A stretch of 6,957 nt of DNA, taken from JABHCC01 sp034658635 (GTDB lineage Bacteria; Bacteroidota; Bacteroidia; Bacteroidales; UBA12481). Each line of letters begins with the position of its first letter. Position 1 is the first letter of the stretch. The position numbers and the translations under genes are program-made. Below are positions 4,571-6,957 of this stretch, piece after piece. The notes under the pieces are model-generated. The model searched no databases. It saw only the letters and a program-made list of their open reading frames with translations, and was not told the DNA's origin. Location: positions 1 through 6,957 of the forward strand of contig JAYEFL010000408.1 in assembly GCA_034658635.1 (NCBI GenBank), read 5' to 3'.

Positions 4571-6802
4571 ATGAAAAAATTTACACTTTTAATGATGGCC
4601 CTCGCATTCGTAGGAATATGTAATGCTCAGGTGGCTACTCAAGGGGTACCTACCCCGGTGAAAGAAGGACCAACAAGTGATGTTCAGAATATTATTCCTG
4701 GCAAAGGTGCAGGTGACGTATTTTGGGAAACAACATTTGATTGGGGAACAGGTGAGGATACCACATCATGGTCACTACCAGATGGATGGATAATTGTTGA
4801 TAATTCTGACTGGGGTAACCCATGGATGTGGAGGTCACCCTATGACACTATTGATGGTAATTTTACTTTTCAAGGCCCTTCACCAAACTTTATCACACCA
4901 TTGGATGGCTACATAGCCCTGCCAGCTGATGAATACAACGCCAGAGATGGTGTTACAACTGGCAACGCTATGGATTCTTATTTTCAGACTCCACCAATTG
5001 ACTGCTCATCTGTATCATCGGTGGTTGTAAAGTTTAGCCAGCTTTTCCGCCTGTGTTGTGGAACTAATACTCTGAAAATGATGGTTACTAATGACGATGG
5101 AGTTCACTGGGCAGAGTATGATTGCTTATTCGGACTACCAAATAACCGTGTTTGTGATCTACGTTATCGGAATGTTGAATTTAACATCTCAGATGTTGCT
5201 GCCGGTATGGCAAACGTTTCAATTAGATTCTACCAAACTGGTAACTCTCACTATTATTGGATGATTGATGACCTTAATCTGTCTGAAGCTTACACAAATG
5301 AAGTAGTTCTCGAAGACTACTGGGCTGAAGTAAACGGAGGCTTTGATGACAGAGTGGGACATCTGAACTACTGGCCACTAAGCCAATTAGGTATGGAAAG
5401 TGCCGTTGAAGGAAATATTGGTGATTATCAGTTTATTGGTGCAATGATGAATAACGGAATGGTAGATCAGGAAAATCTTCAACTTCAAATGACAATTCTG
5501 AAGAATGGAGAACAAACCTACCAGGATGTATCAGACCCAATGACCCTATGGCCTCTTGACAGAGATACATTAACAGTTAATTCTGTTTTTCTGGCCGATG
5601 ATTATGGTGATTATCAAATGACTTTTGAAGCTATCTCTGATAACGAAGAAGAGGTTCCTGTTAATAACAGTAAGGTAATTGGCTTTACAGTAACAGACTC
5701 CTTATATCACCGTGCTGACTTTTCCGCCGAATCAGCTTCCAACACTGGAGGCTGGGTAGGTGGTTCAAATGCCGGCGATATGGTTGGTGTATTTTATGAT
5801 GTTTACGAGCCAACTGAGATCAAGGCTATTACAGCATACATCAGTGGCGTTACAGTTGATCAGCTTCCTGAATTCCAATTCGTGCTTCAAAAATACATGC
5901 CTGAAGAAGAAGCTCTTGTTGAGTGGATTACATCAGACATATATCCGGCTGACAGCTCACACCGCAGGTCATGGCAAACACTCGACATGGAGCTTGATGG
6001 TGAAACCGAATTCCTGGAGCCAGGTGAATACCTTGCTTGTGTTCGCTTCTGGGGAGATGATGGAACTGAAGAAGGTTCAAACGGTATGAGTATCGGATGG
6101 GATATGGATAACAGAGAAGTTGGTTACACCTATAACTATCAAGCTGTAGATGATAACTGGTTTAACACAGGGAAAATGAACCTCATTGGTATGGTTCTTA
6201 ATGAAACAGGTGCCCCAACAGAAGCTCCTGCAACATTTAATGTAGATATGAATGCACACATCACAAATGGTGAATTCCATCCTGGTTCAGACTTCATGGA
6301 TCTAGCTGGTTCTTTCAATGGTTGGACCGGATCAGAGCACATGACTGATGCTGATGGTGACGGAATCTACACAATTTCGCTTGCTGGCATGCCAATTGGA
6401 AAAGTAATTGAGTATAAATACAGAATCAATGGCAATTGGGATACTTCAGAATTCCCTGATGGTGGCCCTAACAGAATGCGCACAGTTCGTTATTGGAATA
6501 TCTTTGACGACAGCTACAATGGTGGTGAAACAACTGGCATTGAGAGCATAGCCCTGATCGAAAATCTACTTGTTTTTCCAAATCCAACTCAGGGAGACAT
6601 AACTGTTCAATTAACTACCAGCGATGCATCCAATATTGCAATAAGCCTGATGGATATCCAGGGACACGTTGTTTACCATAAAGAGATCAATGGAGTGATC
6701 AACCACTCTGAGACTATTGAAAATAATTTTGCCAAAGGAGTTTACTTCCTTACCGTAAATAATGGCAGAGAAGTAAAAGTTCAAAAAGTTATAATTCAAT
6801 AA
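4571..6802 (+). CDS. Secreted T9SS cargo protein with a CBM-like E-set domain
   Basis: 743 aa, predicted to leave the cell through Sec and then the type IX system; specific function unknown. The ATG at 4571 starts a clean signal peptide (MKKFTLLMMALAFVG, cleavage likely A19|Q20); a GTG two codons upstream (4565) is possible but unneeded. Residues about 50–240 look like a jelly-roll or MAM/cleaved-adhesin type domain ending in YYWMIDDLNL (228–237), with C145, C162, C163, C185 and C195 as possible disulfide formers. Residues about 245–545 are probably two β-sandwich modules, the first Ig-like (to about 375), with no catalytic motif that I recognise. Residues about 554–640 resemble a CBM48/AMPK-type glycan-binding E-set: FNVDMNAHI, LAGSFNGW (578–585), DADGDGIY (593–600), EYKYRING (614–621). 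Residues about 660–743 are a type A sorting domain: VFPNPTQGDITV, LMDIQGHVVY, GVYFLTV, KVIIQ. The gene has its own promoter and terminator, so it is probably monocistronic. Surface adhesion or polysaccharide binding is an inference. Confidence 0.9.
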   Translation: MKKFTLLMMALAFVGICNAQVATQGVPTPVKEGPTSDVQNIIPGKGAGDVFWETTFDWGTGEDTTSWSLPDGWIIVDNSDWGNPWMWRSPYDTIDGNFTFQGPSPNFITPLDGYIALPADEYNARDGVTTGNAMDSYFQTPPIDCSSVSSVVVKFSQLFRLCCGTNTLKMMVTNDDGVHWAEYDCLFGLPNNRVCDLRYRNVEFNISDVAAGMANVSIRFYQTGNSHYYWMIDDLNLSEAYTNEVVLEDYWAEVNGGFDDRVGHLNYWPLSQLGMESAVEGNIGDYQFIGAMMNNGMVDQENLQLQMTILKNGEQTYQDVSDPMTLWPLDRDTLTVNSVFLADDYGDYQMTFEAISDNEEEVPVNNSKVIGFTVTDSLYHRADFSAESASNTGGWVGGSNAGDMVGVFYDVYEPTEIKAITAYISGVTVDQLPEFQFVLQKYMPEEEALVEWITSDIYPADSSHRRSWQTLDMELDGETEFLEPGEYLACVRFWGDDGTEEGSNGMSIGWDMDNREVGYTYNYQAVDDNWFNTGKMNLIGMVLNETGAPTEAPATFNVDMNAHITNGEFHPGSDFMDLAGSFNGWTGSEHMTDADGDGIYTISLAGMPIGKVIEYKYRINGNWDTSEFPDGGPNRMRTVRYWNIFDDSYNGGETTGIESIALIENLLVFPNPTQGDITVQLTTSDASNIAISLMDIQGHVVYHKEINGVINHSETIENNFAKGVYFLTVNNGREVKVQKVIIQ

Positions 6803-6831
6803 GAAGCATTAGCATAAACCCTCTTTTTATC

Positions 6832-6864
6832 GAACGCCGGAATTAATTTTCCGGCGTTCTTTTT
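6832..6864 (+). terminator. Intrinsic terminator after the T9SS cargo gene
   Basis: GAACGCCGGAA (6832–6842) pairs perfectly with TTCCGGCGTTC (6849–6859) around a 6-nt loop TTAATT, giving an 11-bp stem followed by TTTTT (6860–6864). It begins 30 bp after the stop codon. There is no matching A-tract on the left side, so it should work only for rightward transcription. Confidence 0.93.
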
Positions 6865-6957
6865 GTTTGGTGGTACCCGAAGACCACGAAATCGGAACCC
6901 CCGAATCCCCAAGTAGGGGCCCCGTGGCGAAACACCCCCCACCCAGAAAAACACGAA
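6865..6957. other. C-rich tail after the terminator, no gene
   Basis: These 93 bases differ in composition from the rest of the window, with many C-runs (CCCCC, CCCC, CCCCCC) and GGGGCCCC at 6916–6923. Small hairpins can be drawn: GTGGT/ACCAC (6870–6874 with 6883–6887) and CCCC/GGGG around AAGTA (6907–6919). No open reading frame or known RNA is recognised. It may be intergenic DNA, the start of something beyond the window, or a poor-quality contig end. Confidence 0.4.

Noticed and set aside
4571..4630. Lipoprotein signal at C17 of the secreted protein
   Set aside because: The residues before C17 are V-G-I, not a lipobox ending in Gly, Ala or Ser; cleavage at NA|Q and the T9SS sorting domain fit better.
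4643..4656. GGGGTA-CC-TACCCC palindrome early in the secreted protein gene
   Set aside because: The inverted repeat is neat but short, lies within codons for the mature N-terminus and has no T-run or partner copy, so chance is the simplest reading.
5760..6342. Short reading frames on both strands inside the secreted protein gene
   Set aside because: They overlap a clear coding gene in other frames and show no domain, start signal or composition of their own.
1..6957. A new defence, mobile or biosynthetic system in the window
   Set aside because: All large genes belong to recognisable housekeeping, regulatory or secreted classes, and there is no transposase, integrase, nuclease, toxin or tRNA-linked junction.

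Overview
The window looks like ordinary chromosome from a Bacteroidota bacterium, probably Bacteroidales or a relative. The evidence is a single-chain MurF–Alr fusion, a secreted protein with a type IX secretion (T9SS) C-terminal sorting domain, promoter-like sequences of the Bacteroidota form (TTTG, then TAnnTTTG), and A/T-rich leaders with no clear Shine-Dalgarno sequence. Species cannot be told from the sequence.

Layout: (1) 1–458, minus strand: 5' part of thymidine kinase (tdk), cut by the window start inside its zinc-binding region. (2) 459–527: short divergent intergenic region with a tdk promoter candidate. (3) 528–1187, plus: 219-aa cytoplasmic protein of unknown function, two probably helical modules joined by a Pro-rich linker encoded by tandem DNA repeats. 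(4) 1187–3643, plus: MurF–alanine racemase fusion whose start overlaps the preceding stop by one base (TAATG), so the two genes are probably translationally coupled. (5) 3649–4350, minus: Crp/Fnr-type regulator, convergent with murF-alr and only 5 bp from it. (6) 4351–4570: divergent intergenic region with a promoter candidate for each flanking gene and a small palindrome over the -33 box of the rightward one. (7) 4571–6802, plus: 743-aa T9SS cargo with a signal peptide, a jelly-roll-like N-terminal region, a carbohydrate-binding-like E-set domain and a type A sorting domain. (8) 6832–6864: strong intrinsic terminator. (9) 6865–6957: short C-rich tail with no gene.

Function: the 528–3643 pair belongs to peptidoglycan precursor synthesis. 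Alr makes D-Ala, Ddl (not in the window) joins two D-Ala, and MurF adds the dipeptide to UDP-MurNAc-tripeptide. The unknown protein may assist this, judged only from coupling. The regulator may control its divergent T9SS neighbour, judged only from position and a palindrome.

I found no mobile element, RNA gene, CRISPR array, or defence or biosynthetic cluster. The most interesting leads are the coupled Pro-rich protein with G-quadruplex motifs in its template strand, and the regulator that keeps three of the four FNR iron-sulfur cysteines in FNR-like spacing.
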